Below, piece after piece: positions 1 through 11,737 of a DNA stretch of 64,000 bases (position 1 is the first letter of the stretch; every line of letters starts with the position of its first letter). Made by a program: the position numbers and the translations under genes. The notes beneath the pieces were generated by a model, which had not been told where the DNA came from, did no database searches, and saw only the letters and a program-made list of their open reading frames with translations. Origin of the DNA: Macrotis lagotis (Eukaryota > Chordata > Mammalia > Peramelemorphia > Peramelidae); contig NC_133662.1 in the NCBI RefSeq assembly GCF_037893015.1, positions 199,876,050 through 199,940,049 on the forward strand, read 5' to 3'.

Positions 1-80
1 AAAAATTTAAAGCAACTTTATCTAATAAAGGTCTCATTTCTCAAATAAAAACTGAGAAAATTTTATAAAAATATAAGATA
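1..80 (+). mobile_element. L1 ORF2 C-terminal fragment
   Basis: The stretch 'ataaaggtctcatttct' matches the same position near the ORF2 C-terminus in the L1 copies at about 16215 and 32805. The window starts inside this fragment, so its full extent is unknown. It is decayed and carries no usable frame. Confidence 0.7.
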
Positions 81-1221
81 TGGAGAAGCTTCCAAGAAGG
101 AATCAAGATGGTGGAGAGAAGCCATGAAGTTTCCAGAGCTTTAACGAATCTCCCTCTGAAGCATCTTTAAATGAAATCTCTGAATAGACTCTAAAAAGTG
201 GAGTGAAACAACTTTTCAGCCTAAGATATTTGGAGGAACTTTAGGAAAGATTTGTCTCACAGGGGTAAAAAGCAAGTGCAGTACAGCAGCTTAGATGGGA
301 ACTGGAAATCCAGTAGGAGACTCTTAGTCACAATGTCACTTAGTAGCTGGATCATCAGGCCAGCTATGCCACTGGTCAGCAATGAGAGTTCCGGTCTTAG
401 TGCAGAGGGCATCCTTGGCACCCAAGAATGCTAGTGCAACAGGAAGGACTGAATTGGGCTATTCTAACTTAGCGAGCAAGCCATAAGCTTCCCTATATGG
501 AAATAAGCACAAAAATTTTGGTGATATACCACAGAAGAAGAGATCAACTTCAAAATGAGCAAAAAGACTACTTTCTCAGAAGAGGAAAATAGTGACAAAA
601 TGATTACATGTGAAGCCATAAAAAAGATTATAAATTTGTCTCAAATCCAAAGGAAGAGCTCAAAAAGGCTTTTAAAAACAAATTGAATAAAATAATACCT
701 GTAAAAGTAGAATTGCCCAAAAGATAAAACAATTTTTTTAGAGTAAATGACCAACTGGAAAAGGAAACACAAAAGCTTACTGAAGAAAATAAATAATTAA
801 AAATTACAATTGGTACATGTACTGATGCTGAGTGCAGTGAACAGAACCATGAAAACAGTGTACACATTAACATCAACATTGTAAGATGATCAACTATGAT
901 GTAGTTCCTCTCAACAGTCTCAATAACAACCCCGAGAGAACTACTATAGACAATGTCATCCTCATCCAAAGGAAAAAAAACACAAAATCTGAATGCTTAC
1001 TGCATTCATTTTAAAAAAAAAAAAACTTCCTTTAAAATAATTTTCCTTCCTTTCTCATATTTTCCACCTTAGTTCTAATTCTTCTTTCACAACAATAACT
1101 AATATGGAAATATGCTAAACAATATTCTACATGTACCACTTTTACTAAACTGTTTGCTACCATGGGGAGGGTGGAGAAAAGGGAATATGGTAGAAAAATG
1201 TGGATCTCTTAAATTTGCAAA
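81..1221 (+). mobile_element. L1 with large internal deletion (5' end joined to 3' UTR)
   Basis: The left part is an L1 5' end: an AAGATGG motif at 105-111, then 5' UTR text shared with the copies at 3395 and 18061, and an ORF1-like start ATG at 555 encoding MSKKTTFSEEE. At about 815-821 the sequence jumps directly to the L1 3' UTR ('actgatgctgagtgcagtga', as at 16838 and 33390) and runs to the GGGGAGGGTGGA block near 1165, which is typical of the 3' end. About 5 kb (rest of ORF1, all of ORF2) is absent. This may be a post-insertion deletion or retrotransposition of a spliced or template-switched RNA; I cannot tell which. Confidence 0.75.
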
Positions 1222-1517
1222 TAATGATTTTTGTCCTTCATTCTGGAAGAAGACCATGACATCAGGAAGGTGATGCCATGACAAGGACATGAATTGGATT
1301 TGAGTGAGTGCTAAGTCACCAGTCTCATTTTCTCCTCTGAAGTCATCTGAGTCCAGTGATCAGATATGAATCAAGATGACTGGAGATGGTTCTGCATGTG
1401 AGGTAATCAGGGTTAAGTGACTTGCCCAGTGGCAAATATCTGAGGCTGAATTTGAGCTTCCATCTTCCTGATGCCAAAGCCAGTGCTCTATTCACTACAC
1501 CATTTAGTTGCCAAATT
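1222..1517 (-). mobile_element. tRNA-headed SINE with non-L1 LINE-like tail
   Basis: On the minus strand it reads: tRNA-like head (rc of 'agtgctctattcacta'), middle body with CACTGGACTCAG-like text, and a tail 'gaagaccatgacatca' in reverse complement. The same body and tail are at 62382-62686 in the opposite orientation, so this is one family and the copy is near full length. The tail is not poly(A) but resembles the 3' end of the LINE at 39839-41165. Likely a marsupial SINE mobilised by a non-L1 LINE (RTESINE-like); the exact family name is inference. Confidence 0.75.
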
Positions 1518-3394
1518 TACAAATGGATGAATGTTGGAAAACTATCATTGAATGTAATTGAAAAATACAATTTCAAATAAAAAAATTAGAACTGAGTAAG
1601 TAGAAATTAATGATTCAGTATTGTCACTAGGCTAATACATTCTGATCAAGTAGGATTTACATCAGGAATGAAGGGATGATTCAGTATTAGGAAAACAATC
1701 AATAGAACTGACCATATTAAGAACAAAACTAACAGAAATCATATGATTCCTTTAATATTTTTTAAATGACTTTTAACAAACTATAGACCTATTCAATTAA
1801 AAATACCAATGAGAATAGGAATAATTGTAGTTTTCCTTAAAATGATAAACAGATCTATCTAAAACCATCAGTAAGCATTATATGTAAAGGGGATTAGTTA
1901 GGAAATATTCCCAATATTATCAGGGCTGAAACAAGGATGCCTATTATAACCACTATTATTGATAGTGTATTAGAAATATTAGCTTAAGCAATAAGAGAAG
2001 AAAAAACATTGAAGAAATTCAAATAGGCAATGAGAAAGCTCTCACTCTTTGCAGATGATACAATGATATATTTAGAGAATACTAGAATATCAACCAAAAA
2101 ACTACATGAAACAATGAACTTTAGCCAAGAGCAAGATATAAAATAAATTCACATATATCATGAACATTTCTTTCTATTGCCAACAAAGACCAACAGCAAG
2201 AGACAAAGAAAAATTCCCATTTAAAGAATTGTAGACAACATAAAATACTTGGAAATCTACCTCCCAATAAAACCCCAGAACCTATATGAATATACTTACA
2301 TAAGCATACATTCATACAAATAAAATCAGATCTAAATAATTAGAAAAATGTCAATTTCTTATGAATAGGTCAAGCTACATAACAAAAATGACAGTTCTAC
2401 CCAAATTAAATTATTCAGTGCTATGCAAATCAAAGTAAAAAATATAGATCTAGGAAACAATTTTTAACAAAATTCATCCATAGGATCAAAAAGTCAATAT
2501 CAAGAGAATTTGGAAAAAAATATGAATGAAGATGGTCTCACCATACCAGATCTAAAACTGTATTATAAAGAGGCAGTCTTCATAACTGTCTGGTAATGGC
2601 TAAGAAAAAGAGTGGTGGATCAGTGGAATAGATTAGGTACAAAAGAAAGAGTAGTAAACAACTACAGCAATCCACTGTTTGATAAAAACAAAGACTGAAA
2701 CTTCTGGGCTAAGAACTCACTATATGACAAAATCTGCTGGGAAAAACTGGAAAATAGTATGGCAGAAACTAGACATAGAACAACATCCCATGCCCTTTAC
2801 CAAGATAAGGTTAAAATAGGTACAAGATTTAGACATAAAGGGTGATGCAATAAGTCAACTGGGAGAATAAGAAAGAGTTTATCTGTAAGATGTCTGGAGA
2901 GGGGAAGAGTTAATGATAAAAACAGGAGATAGAGAACATTATAAATTACAAATGGCTAATTTTGATTACATTAAATTACAAAGTTTGCACAAAAACCCAA
3001 TGCAGACAATATTAGAAGCAATGTAGAAATTGAGGAAATAATTTTTACAGCAAGTGTTACTTATAAATGACTAACTTCTAAAATATATAGAGGACCATAT
3101 AAATGGTCAAAGAATATGAACAGGGAATATTTTGATGAAGAAGTTAAAGTTATCTATACCTATATGGAAAAAATGCACAAATCATTAAATATTAGAGAAA
3201 TATAAACTAAAACAACTCTGAGGATTACCTCAGATCTATCAGATTGGATAACATGACAAAAATAGAAAATGATTAATGTTGGAGAGAATGTGTAGAAAGC
3301 AAGATACTAATGCATTGTTGATGGAATTGTGAATTAATCCAAACATTCTGGTGCATGATTTAGAACTTTGACCAAAGGGAAATAAACTGCATAG
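1518..3394 (+). mobile_element. L1 ORF2 fragment, reverse transcriptase to C-terminus
   Basis: Plus-strand L1 ORF2 remnant. From about 1645 ('tctgatcaagtaggattta') it follows the L1 reverse transcriptase. The catalytic box FADD is still readable at 2048-2059, followed by TMIYLEN. Downstream text aligns with the ORF2 C-terminal half of the copies at 10294-17267 and 26740-33885. Several frameshifts and stops break the frame. It stops abruptly at about 3394, where the 5' end of another L1 begins. No 3' UTR follows. Confidence 0.8.
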
Positions 3395-5136
3395 GCACAG
3401 AGTCAAGATGGTGGAGTAAAGGCAGGGAGTCCCCTTAGTTCTCTCCCAAACCATTAAATAATGACTCTAACTAAAGGGTAGAACCCACAAAAAAGACTGA
3501 GTGAAACAATTTTCCAGCCCAAGAAAACTTGGAAGATCCTCAGGAAGGGTGTGTTGCATCAGCATTAGAAAGGAAATGCAGAACATACTGGGCTGCCCCA
3601 GAGTGAAATAATCATAGTCAGCCAGGTGCAGGAAGCCAGCACTGGTGGTTTCCAGGTCTTTCAGACCAGAGATTGCCAAGTTTGACAGGAAAACCCTGCC
3701 TCACCAGAGTGAGAGTCCAGTGCTGGCATCGGCAGTGCCCCAGGAAACCAGGAGCAGTTCTAGGGAAGCACTTTGTGCTGCTCTCAGTCCACCAATGATA
3801 AATGGGTTGGAAGGAGGTTACAGGGGTCTCTTTGCTATCTCTGAGGCAGGATTCTCTTTCTTTGTCCATACTAAATCTAATTTGTAATTTGAGGACCAGT
3901 CCCAGTAAGAGGAGCAGAAACACAACAAGGGGCCCTCCTCATAGTTCCAAGGCAGAGGGGAGTGCTTGTGATCACCCATAGATCAGAGTATAGACCAAGG
4001 AAAGCAGTCATAACCTCTTATGAGACCTTGGAGAAATTGAAAAATTGCAGGTCTCTGAAGGTATTTCTAAAACAGCTGCAAAATTCCTCAAAAGTTTGTA
4101 ACAATACATTTTTCCATCCTAGGAAGTATTACTCCACCTTAACAAAGAGTTAAATACAAATTATCAGCTGGGAAAATGAGCAAACAACAGAAGGAACAAA
4201 TCTGACTATGATTTGATCATATGGAGTAACAAAATTCATACTCAGAAGATAACAAAGTCTAAACTTCTGCATATAAAGCCTCCAAGAAAAAAGATGAATT
4301 GGTCTTGGGCCATGAAAAAGCTCAAAAAAGATTTTGAAAATAAGGAAGGAAGGTAGAGGAAAAATTGGAAAGAGAAATAAGAGTGATGTGGGAAAATCAT
4401 GAAAATCAAATCAGCAGCTTGGTGAAGGAGATACCAAAAAACACTGAAGAAAATAGAATCTTAAAAACCAGACTGGGCCAAATTGAAAAAAAATTAGAAG
4501 AATGCCTTAAAAAATCAGAAATGACCAAATTAAAAAGGAGATACAAAAGCTCAGAGAAGGAAATAATTCCTTAAAAATCTATAGTGAATCAAAAGGAAAC
4601 AGATGACTGTGAGAAATAAAAATAAAGCAAAACTAAAAGAACTAAAAGAAGGAAATGTGAAATATTTCATTGGAAAAGCAATTGATCTGGAAAAACAGAT
4701 CCAAAAGAGATAATTTAAAAATTATTGTACTACCTAAAAGTCATGACTATAAAAAAGAGCCTAGATAATCATTTTGTTTTTCAAAAAATTAAGGACAACT
4801 GACCTGATATTTTAGAAATAGCAGGTTAAATAGAGATTGAAAGAATTCACAGATCACCTACTGAAAGAAAATGAAAACTGTCAGGACTATTATAACCAAA
4901 TTAGAACTCTCAAAACAAGAAGAAAATATTGCAAATAGCCTGAAAGAAAAAAATTCAAATATCATGGAGCCACAGGATAACACAAAATTTAGCAGCTTCT
5001 ACATTAAGGGATTGTAGGCCTTGGAATGTGATATTCTGGAAGGCAAAAGAGCTTGGATTACAACCAAAAAATTAACTAATCAGCAAAACTGAGCATCTAC
5101 TTTCAGGGGAAAACATAGTGTTCATTCAGATACTGT
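3395..5136 (+). mobile_element. L1 5' UTR and ORF1 (3' part missing)
   Basis: The element opens with the L1 5' tip (AAGATGG at 3405-3411) and a 5' UTR of about 770 bp. ORF1 starts at ATG 4176 (MSKQQKE..). ORF1p binds L1 RNA as a trimer through an N-terminal coiled coil. Here 4365-4574 encodes a Lys/Glu-rich coiled-coil stretch (VKEIPKNTEENRILKTRLGQIEKK as two overlapping heptad blocks), then a decayed RRM and C-terminal domain to about 5100. Stops and frameshifts make it non-functional. ORF2 is absent; the sequence meets the 3' end of an antisense L1 at about 5137. Confidence 0.8.
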
Positions 5137-8100
5137 GAAGTTTTTTTGTCTTAACATGGATGGCGTTTATCTATTATCTATTATCTCTTATATAGGGTTG
5201 TCCTAGATCTCTGAAGAGCTGAGAAGAGCTGAATCCATAATAGTTGATCAGCTCACAGTATTGTTGCTAATGTGTACAATGTTCTCTTGGTTCTGCTTTG
5301 TTTCCTCAGCATCAGTTCATGTACTTCTTTCCATGCTTCTCTAGAATCTATGTAAGATTCCTTATAGACCAATAGCACTCCATAACATTCATACACCATA
5401 GCTTTCTCAGTCATTCCCCACTTAATAAAGTATCCCCTCAATTTCCAATTCTTTGCCTCTTCAAAAAGAGCTGCTACAAATATTTTGGAAAATATAGGAC
5501 TTTGCACATTTTTAATGATTTCTTCTGGAAATAGGTTAGTGGTGTTTATTGCTGGGTCAAAGGGTATGGATCAGAATTGTTGCTCTTTGGGCACAGTTCC
5601 ATAGTGCTCTCAAGAATGGTTGGATTAGTTCACAACTCTACCAACAGTGCATTAATATCTCAATCCTCCCAAAATCTCCCCAAAATCTTTGTCATCTTAA
5701 CTAATCTGATAGGTGTGAGGTGATAACACATAGCTGTTTTATTTGCATTTCTCTAATCAATAATGATTTGGAGCAATTTTCTTATGATTATAAATAGTGT
5801 TAATTTCTTCATTTGAAAATTGCCTGTACATATCCTTTGATCATTTATCAATTGGGGGAATAACTTTTAACCTTATAAATTTGATTCAATTCTCTATATA
5901 TTTTAGAAATTAAAGCTTTACAAGAATATTTAGCTCTGAAAATTGCTTCCCAGCTTTCTGTTTTCCTTCTAATCTTGGCAGCATTGCTTTTATTAGTACA
6001 AAAACTTTTAAATTTAATATAGTCAAAATCATCCATTTTATAATTTATAATGTACTTTATTTCTTGTTTGGTCATAAATGTCTCCCCTTTCCATATATCT
6101 GATAGAACATTTCTTGGTCTATTAATTTATCTATATTAATTTAAACTCTTTATGTCTAAATCCTGTACCCATATTGACCTTATTTTGGTATAGGGAGTGA
6201 GATGTGGGTCTTTGCCTAATTTTTTTTTTACTATTTTCCAGTTTTCCCCACAGTTTTTATCTAAAAGTGAATTCTCATCCCAGAGGCTTTGGGTTTGTCA
6301 AACAATAGATTACTAAAGTCATTTGCTACTCTTTCTTTTATACCTATTCTAATAGACTTGTCTACTACACTATTTATTAACCATATCAGACAGTTTTTGA
6401 TTAGTACTGCTTTAGAGTATAGTTTTAAATCTGGTACAGCTAGACCACCTTCCTTTACATTTTTTTCATCACTTTCCTTGATATTCTTGACATTTTATTG
6501 CTCCAGGTGAATTTTGTTAATGATTTTTTCCTAGTTCTAATAAATATTATTTATTATTTTGTTTGGTATGGCACTGAATAAATAATTTAATTTGGGTAGA
6601 ATTAGCATTTTAATTATATTAGCTTGACCTAACCATGAGCAATTGATATTTTTCAATTGTTTAGATCTATTTGTATGAAAAATGTTTTGCAATTGTTTTC
6701 ATACAGTTTGGGAGTTTATCTTGAGAGGTATATTTCCAAGTATTTTATGTTGTCTACAATTACTTTAAATGGGAATTTACTTATTATATCCTGCCCTTGA
6801 ATTTTGTTGTTCAGATATAGAAATGTTGATGATTTATGTGGATTTATTTTATAGTTTACTATCTTGCTGAAGTTAGTTGTTCCATGCAGTTTTTTAAATG
6901 ATTTTCTAGGGTTCTCTAAGTATGCTATCATACCATGTACAAAGAGTGAAAGTTTTGCTTCCTCATTTTCAATTCTAATTCCTTCAATTTCTTTTAATTC
7001 TCTCATTGCTAAAGCTAACATTTCTAATATTATATTGAATAGTAATGATAATAATGGGCATTTTTGTTTCACCCCAATATTATTGGACATGCTCCTAGTT
7101 TTTTCCTATTGCATACAATATTTGTTGATGGTTTTAGATAAATACTGCTTATTATTTTTAGAAAATATCCATTTTTCTGTAGAGTAAAAACACTATAAAA
7201 ATAGCTATGGATATTGTATTTTGTCAAAGACTTTTTCAGCATCTATTCAGATAATCATATGATTTCTGTTGTTTTGCTATTGATATTCTCAATTATATTG
7301 TTTTCCTAATATTGAACCAACCCTACCTACCTGGTATAAATCCCGTCTGATCATGGTGTATTATCCTAGTAATAACTTTTAATCTCTGCTAAAATTTTAT
7401 TTATTTTGTATCAATGTTCATTAAGGAGATTGGTCTAAAATTTTCTTGGTCTTTTTTGACTCTTCCTGGTTTAACAACATATTTGTGTCATACAAAGAAT
7501 TTGTCAGAGCTCCTCCTATTTTTAAAAATAGTTTATGTAGAATTGAAATTAATTGCTCCTTAATTGTTTGGTAGAATTCACTTGTAAATTCATCTCAGCC
7601 TAGAGATTTTTGCTTAGGGAGTTTATTGGTGGTTTCTTCAGTTTCTTTTTCTGAAATTGGACAATTTAAGAATTTTTTCCTCTTCTATTAATCTGGGTAG
7701 TTTTGTAAATTTTCATTCATTCCACTCAAGATATCAAATTTATTGGTATACATTTGGACAAAATAGTTTTGAATTATCTCTTTAATTTCCACCTCAGTTG
7801 TTATGAGATCATCCTTTTTGCTTTTGATACTGTTAATTTGGAATTCTTTTTTTAATCAGATTAAAAAAAGGTTTATCTATTTATTTGTTTTTTCATCAAA
7901 TCAACTCTTAGTTTTATTTTTTAGATAAATGATTTTCTTGTTTTCAATTTTATTAACCTCTTCTTTGATTTTCAGAATTTCTAATTTGATATTGGACATA
8001 TTTAATTTGCTCTTCTTCTTGGTTTTTTTAGTTGCCTTGAAGTCCTTTTTCTCTATTTTATTCATAAAAATATTTAGAGATATAAAATTTCCTCCAACAA

Positions 8101-9029
8101 TTGCTTTGACTGCATACCATAAATTTTGGTATGATATCTCATTGTTATCATTTTCTTGGATGAAATGGTTATTTTGATGATTTGTTGTTTGATTGACTCA
8201 TTCTTTAAAATTAAGTTATTTAGTTTCCAATTAAATTTTGGTTTGTTCTTCCATGGCCTTTCATTATATGCAATTATTGTTGCATTATGAAATGAAATGA
8301 ATTTATTATTTCTGCTATTCTGCATTTAATTGCCTTAGTATATGATCAGTTTTGATATAGGTGTCATGTATTGAAGAGAAAAAGGTATATGTTTTTATAT
8401 CCCCATTCTGTTTTCTCCAGAGATCTATCATATCGACTTCCTTCTTGTTTATTTTGTTGTTAGATTTAATTCTCACAGTGGGAGATTGAGATCTCCCATT
8501 ATTAAAGTTTTGCTGTCTTTGTTTCCTTGTAATTTGTTCAGCTTATCCTTTAAGAATTTGGATACAATTCCAATCAGGGTATATATGTTTAGTAATGATA
8601 TAACTTTATTGCCTATTCTTCCTTCTTTATCCCTTTTAATGAGATACAGTTTTGCTTCTGTTTATACTGAGATCAGGATCAATACCCTGAATTTTTTACT
8701 TTCTCTGAAGCATAATATTTTGCTCCAGCCTTTTACCTTCCTCTGTACATATCTCTCAGATTCAGATGTGCTTCTTGTAAACAACATCTGGTAGGATTCT
8801 GGCTTTTAATCCATTCAGCTATCTGCTTCCATCTTATGACAGAGTTCATTTCATTCAAATTCAGTTAAGATTATTATTCTCCATTTTCCTCCATGCTGTC
8901 TTTCCTGGTTTATTCTTTTCTCTTTCCTTTCTTCTAATTCCTCCTCAACAATGTTTTGCTCCCATTCCCCTTTAACTTTTCTTATAAATTTTAACTTTAA
9001 CTTTACTCTTACCTTTGCAGTCCCTTTTA
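5137..9029 (-). mobile_element. Antisense L1 (outer host element), 3' UTR to ORF2 and inter-ORF part
   Basis: The minus strand runs from the inter-ORF region (about 8990) through the ORF2 endonuclease (about 8840-7900) and reverse transcriptase to the 3' UTR near 5150. The RT stretch at 6716-7090 reads GVKQKCPLLSLLFNIILE, clearly the L1 GxRQGCPLSPLLFN block. The catalytic FADD is changed to FVHG, so this RT is dead even apart from its frameshifts. The element resumes beyond a SINE at 9187, a non-L1 LINE end, a SINE pair, and finally the L1 at 10294-17267. Confidence 0.85.
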
Positions 9030-9186
9030 GCAGTCCCTTCTTTTTTTTTAACAAGGCAATGGGGTTAAGTGACTTACTCAAGGTCACATAGCTAGTTAAT
9101 TATTAAGTGTCTGGAGCCGGATTTGAACTAAGTTCCTCCTGGCTCCAGAGCCATTGCTTTATCCACTATTCCACCTAGTTGCCCCT
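9030..9186 (-). mobile_element. tRNA-derived SINE, poly(A) tail
   Basis: The minus-strand copy has its A-tail at 9030-9045 (T run on plus), the 'ggttaagtgacttac' region, a B-box-like TTCAAATCCGG equivalent near 9120, and the 'ccacctagttgcccc' 5' end. It interrupts the antisense L1, whose text resumes directly after it. Confidence 0.85.
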
Positions 9187-9321
9187 AGGGTAGGTGAAAT
9201 TTTTAAACCACATTGGGAATGCATGTTATTCCATTTCTGGGCCAAATCTATTGAAAAGGATTTCTTCAGTGTTCACAGTCTCCCTTCTTTCCTGCTACTA
9301 AAATAGGTCTTTGAGCCTCTT

Positions 9322-9700
9322 CACCTGGTGTTAGCCTCTATGTAGCCCAAGTGCTGTGACACCCTGGAGGTCTCTCCCAAGAATTTTAGAATTGCAAGGC
9401 ATGGGAGACAGTGGTACATGGCCACCCAGCATAGGGGTGCCCTCATCAGAGAAAGTTCTGAACTCTGTGAGCAAGGCAGAAAGAAAGTAGCATAAAGAAA
9501 GTGAGATATGTAAGTTTAGAGTAAACACTTCAAGTTTTCACCTGAACTATTTGTGCCCAACTTATGGTGTAGCATTATGAGCTCATATTGGCCTGATCAG
9601 CCACAGCTGGACACACTGTAATTTTTATCATATGTAGTGATGTCATTTTTGCTCTTCATCTATATCAAGGAACAAGAATCAATCATACCCATATTATCTG
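9322..9700 (+). mobile_element. Non-L1 LINE, 3' terminal fragment
   Basis: The text 'catgggagacagtggtaca' and 'ctcatcagagaaagttctga' repeats at 40835-40905, in the C-terminal part of the LINE at 39839-41165. The end 'gtgatgtcattttt' also recurs there. Translation in shifting frames gives the HPGGLSQEF / AWETVV region before a degraded zinc-finger-like segment. It is a 5'-truncated, decayed copy of the same family. Confidence 0.7.
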
Positions 9701-9772
9701 AGTATGATCCCTTCAACTAAATTCAAACTTTTGACTATCTTAGGAGAAATACAATTCTCAAAAGTTAGATGT

Positions 9773-10092
9773 GGTGGCTAGGTGGCGCAGTGGATAAAGC
9801 ACTGGCCCTGGAGTCAGGAGTACCTGGGTTCAAATCCGGTCTCAGACACTTGATAATTACCTAGCTACATGGTCTTAGGCAAGCCACATAACCCCATCGC
9901 CTTGCAAAAAAAAAAAAAAACCTAAAAAAATAAAAAAAAATGGGGCAGCTAGGTGGCATAGTGGATAAAGCACCAGCCTTGGAGTCAAGAGTACCTGGGT
10001 TCAAATCTGGTCTCAGACACTTAATAATTAACTAGCTGTGTGGCCTTGGGCAAGCTACCTAACCCCATTTGCCTTGCAAAAACCTAAAAAAA
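9773..10092 (+). mobile_element. Two SINEs head-to-tail inside one target-site duplication
   Basis: First copy 9773-9941 ('ggtggctaggtggcgcag' head, A-rich tail), second copy 9942-10092 ('ggggcagctaggtggcata' head). The duplication 'aaaagttagatgt' lies at 9760-9772 and again at 10093-10105, so it flanks the pair as a unit. Either the second copy landed in the A-tail of the first, or both were inserted as a dimer. The two bodies differ at several positions. Confidence 0.85.
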
Positions 10093-11536
10093 AAAAGTTA
10101 GATGTGTTATCTTTCCTTGTAGGAATGTATATACAATTTAATGTTCTTGAATAGATTTTGACTTTTCCCCCTTTTTATTTACTGTTTTATGCATCTCAAG
10201 TCTAGTATTTGAAGACTGAATTTTCTCTTCAGTTTTGGTCTTTTTATCAGAAAACATTTTAAGTTCTCTATTTCATTGAAAATCCATCTTTTCAGAGGAC
10301 TTCTGGGGCAGAGCCAAGATGGTGGCTCCTAGAGCTTTTCCCTATCAAAGATAAATGAAGTTTCTCTACCCTGACATTCAAACTATAGATCCCATTAAGA
10401 AAAAGAGAAGATTCAAAGAAATTTTCACCTGTAGACATCATGGAGGATCTTCAGTGAAGGTCTTTCTCTTTGGGGGGAAAAGGAGAAATAAAGTCCAGGA
10501 GACTGGAGAGTAGGAAAGTCAGCAGGAAGATTTTAGCCACAGTGCAATCCAGGTCTTGACAGCTTAACAACAGCACAGATCCCAGCAGCTAGATAGCAAG
10601 CCATCAGAAAAGGCTCCAACTCCAAACAAAGTCTGAATACTGAGAACACTGGGGTAAAAGACAAGATTGGGTTTGGAACAAACCACTGTTAAGCCAAAAC
10701 CTGGACATAAAGGAGGAAACAAACCTCTGCAAAGGCAAGTCCTGGACTGCATAGACAACATCTTGGCTAACAACAAGCCAGGGATCAGACCCTAGCCCCA
10801 GAAAAAAACAAAAACAAAAAGCTTGGATCTATATTCCCTATACCCCAGGAACAGAGCCAAAGCTACAAAAATGAGCATAAGAGTACTCATTATAGAACAC
10901 TACTTTACAGAGATGATAACAAAGATGATGTCTGAAGAAGAAAGCAGTGAAAAATGGCTCACAGGGAAGTATCAAAACAGTCTATAAATTGAACTCAAAT
11001 GCAAAAGCTCACAGAAGAGCTTGAAAAAATAATTTAAATACAAAAGAAGAAAGAAGAAAAATGGAAAAAAGAAATTAAAGTCATGCAGGAAAATTATGAA
11101 AAATTGATCAAAAAATTCAACTCCACTAAAAGTAAAAATAATCAATTGGAAAAGAAAGCACAGAAGATAATTGAAGAAATTAAAACTATAAAAATTAGAA
11201 TTGAACATATAGAAACCAATGAATCTACAAGACTACAAGATTACATCAAATAAAATAAAAGGCTGAAAACATGAAGAAAATGTAAAGTAGGGAAAATTGA
11301 ATGACCTGGAAAATAGATCCAGAAGAGACAATCTACAAATCATCGGACAACTAAAATGCCTAGATCAAAAAAAATAACCTGGAAGGCATCATGCAGGAAA
11401 TTATAAGGGAAAACTGTCAAATTTACTAGAATAAGATAACAATATAACATTGAGAGAATCCACATAACCCCTTTAGAAAGAGAACCCCAGGATAAAAACT
11501 CCAAGGGCTGTAATAGCCAAATTACAGAATTCTCAA

Positions 11537-11737
11537 ATGGAGGAGAGAATAGTGAAAGCAGCAAAAGGAAAACAATTCAAAAACAAAGGAAACACAATCA
11601 GACTCACACAGGATGTATCAAATTCAACACTGAAGGACTGGAAGACTTGGAATTGTATATTTCATAAAGCAAAGGACCTGGGATTACCCTGCAAAATTCA
11701 GCATATACTATCATGGAAAAAGATAGATGCTCAGTGA
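11537..11737 (+). pseudogene. L1 ORF1p C-terminal domain remnant
   Basis: A 66-codon open stretch reading MEERIVKAAKGKQFKNKGN, then IRLTQDVSNSTLKDWK, recognisable as the L1 ORF1p C-terminal nucleic-acid-binding domain (compare EKILQAARKKQF..VRITQDLDTSTLRDQR in the copy at 59585-59770). In life this domain binds L1 RNA and has chaperone activity. Here it is only a fragment of the broken ORF1 that started at 10871. Confidence 0.8.

Larger units (their letters stand above)
9187..10296 (-). mobile_element. Antisense L1, continued (inter-ORF region and ORF1 C-terminal part), with insertions
   Basis: Minus-strand L1 text is present at 9187-9320, about 9700-9772 and 10093-10293, matching 24440-24960 and 59160-59530 in the other antisense copies. 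It continues at 17268. The gaps are filled by a non-L1 LINE end (9322-9700) and two SINEs (9773-10092). Confidence 0.8.
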
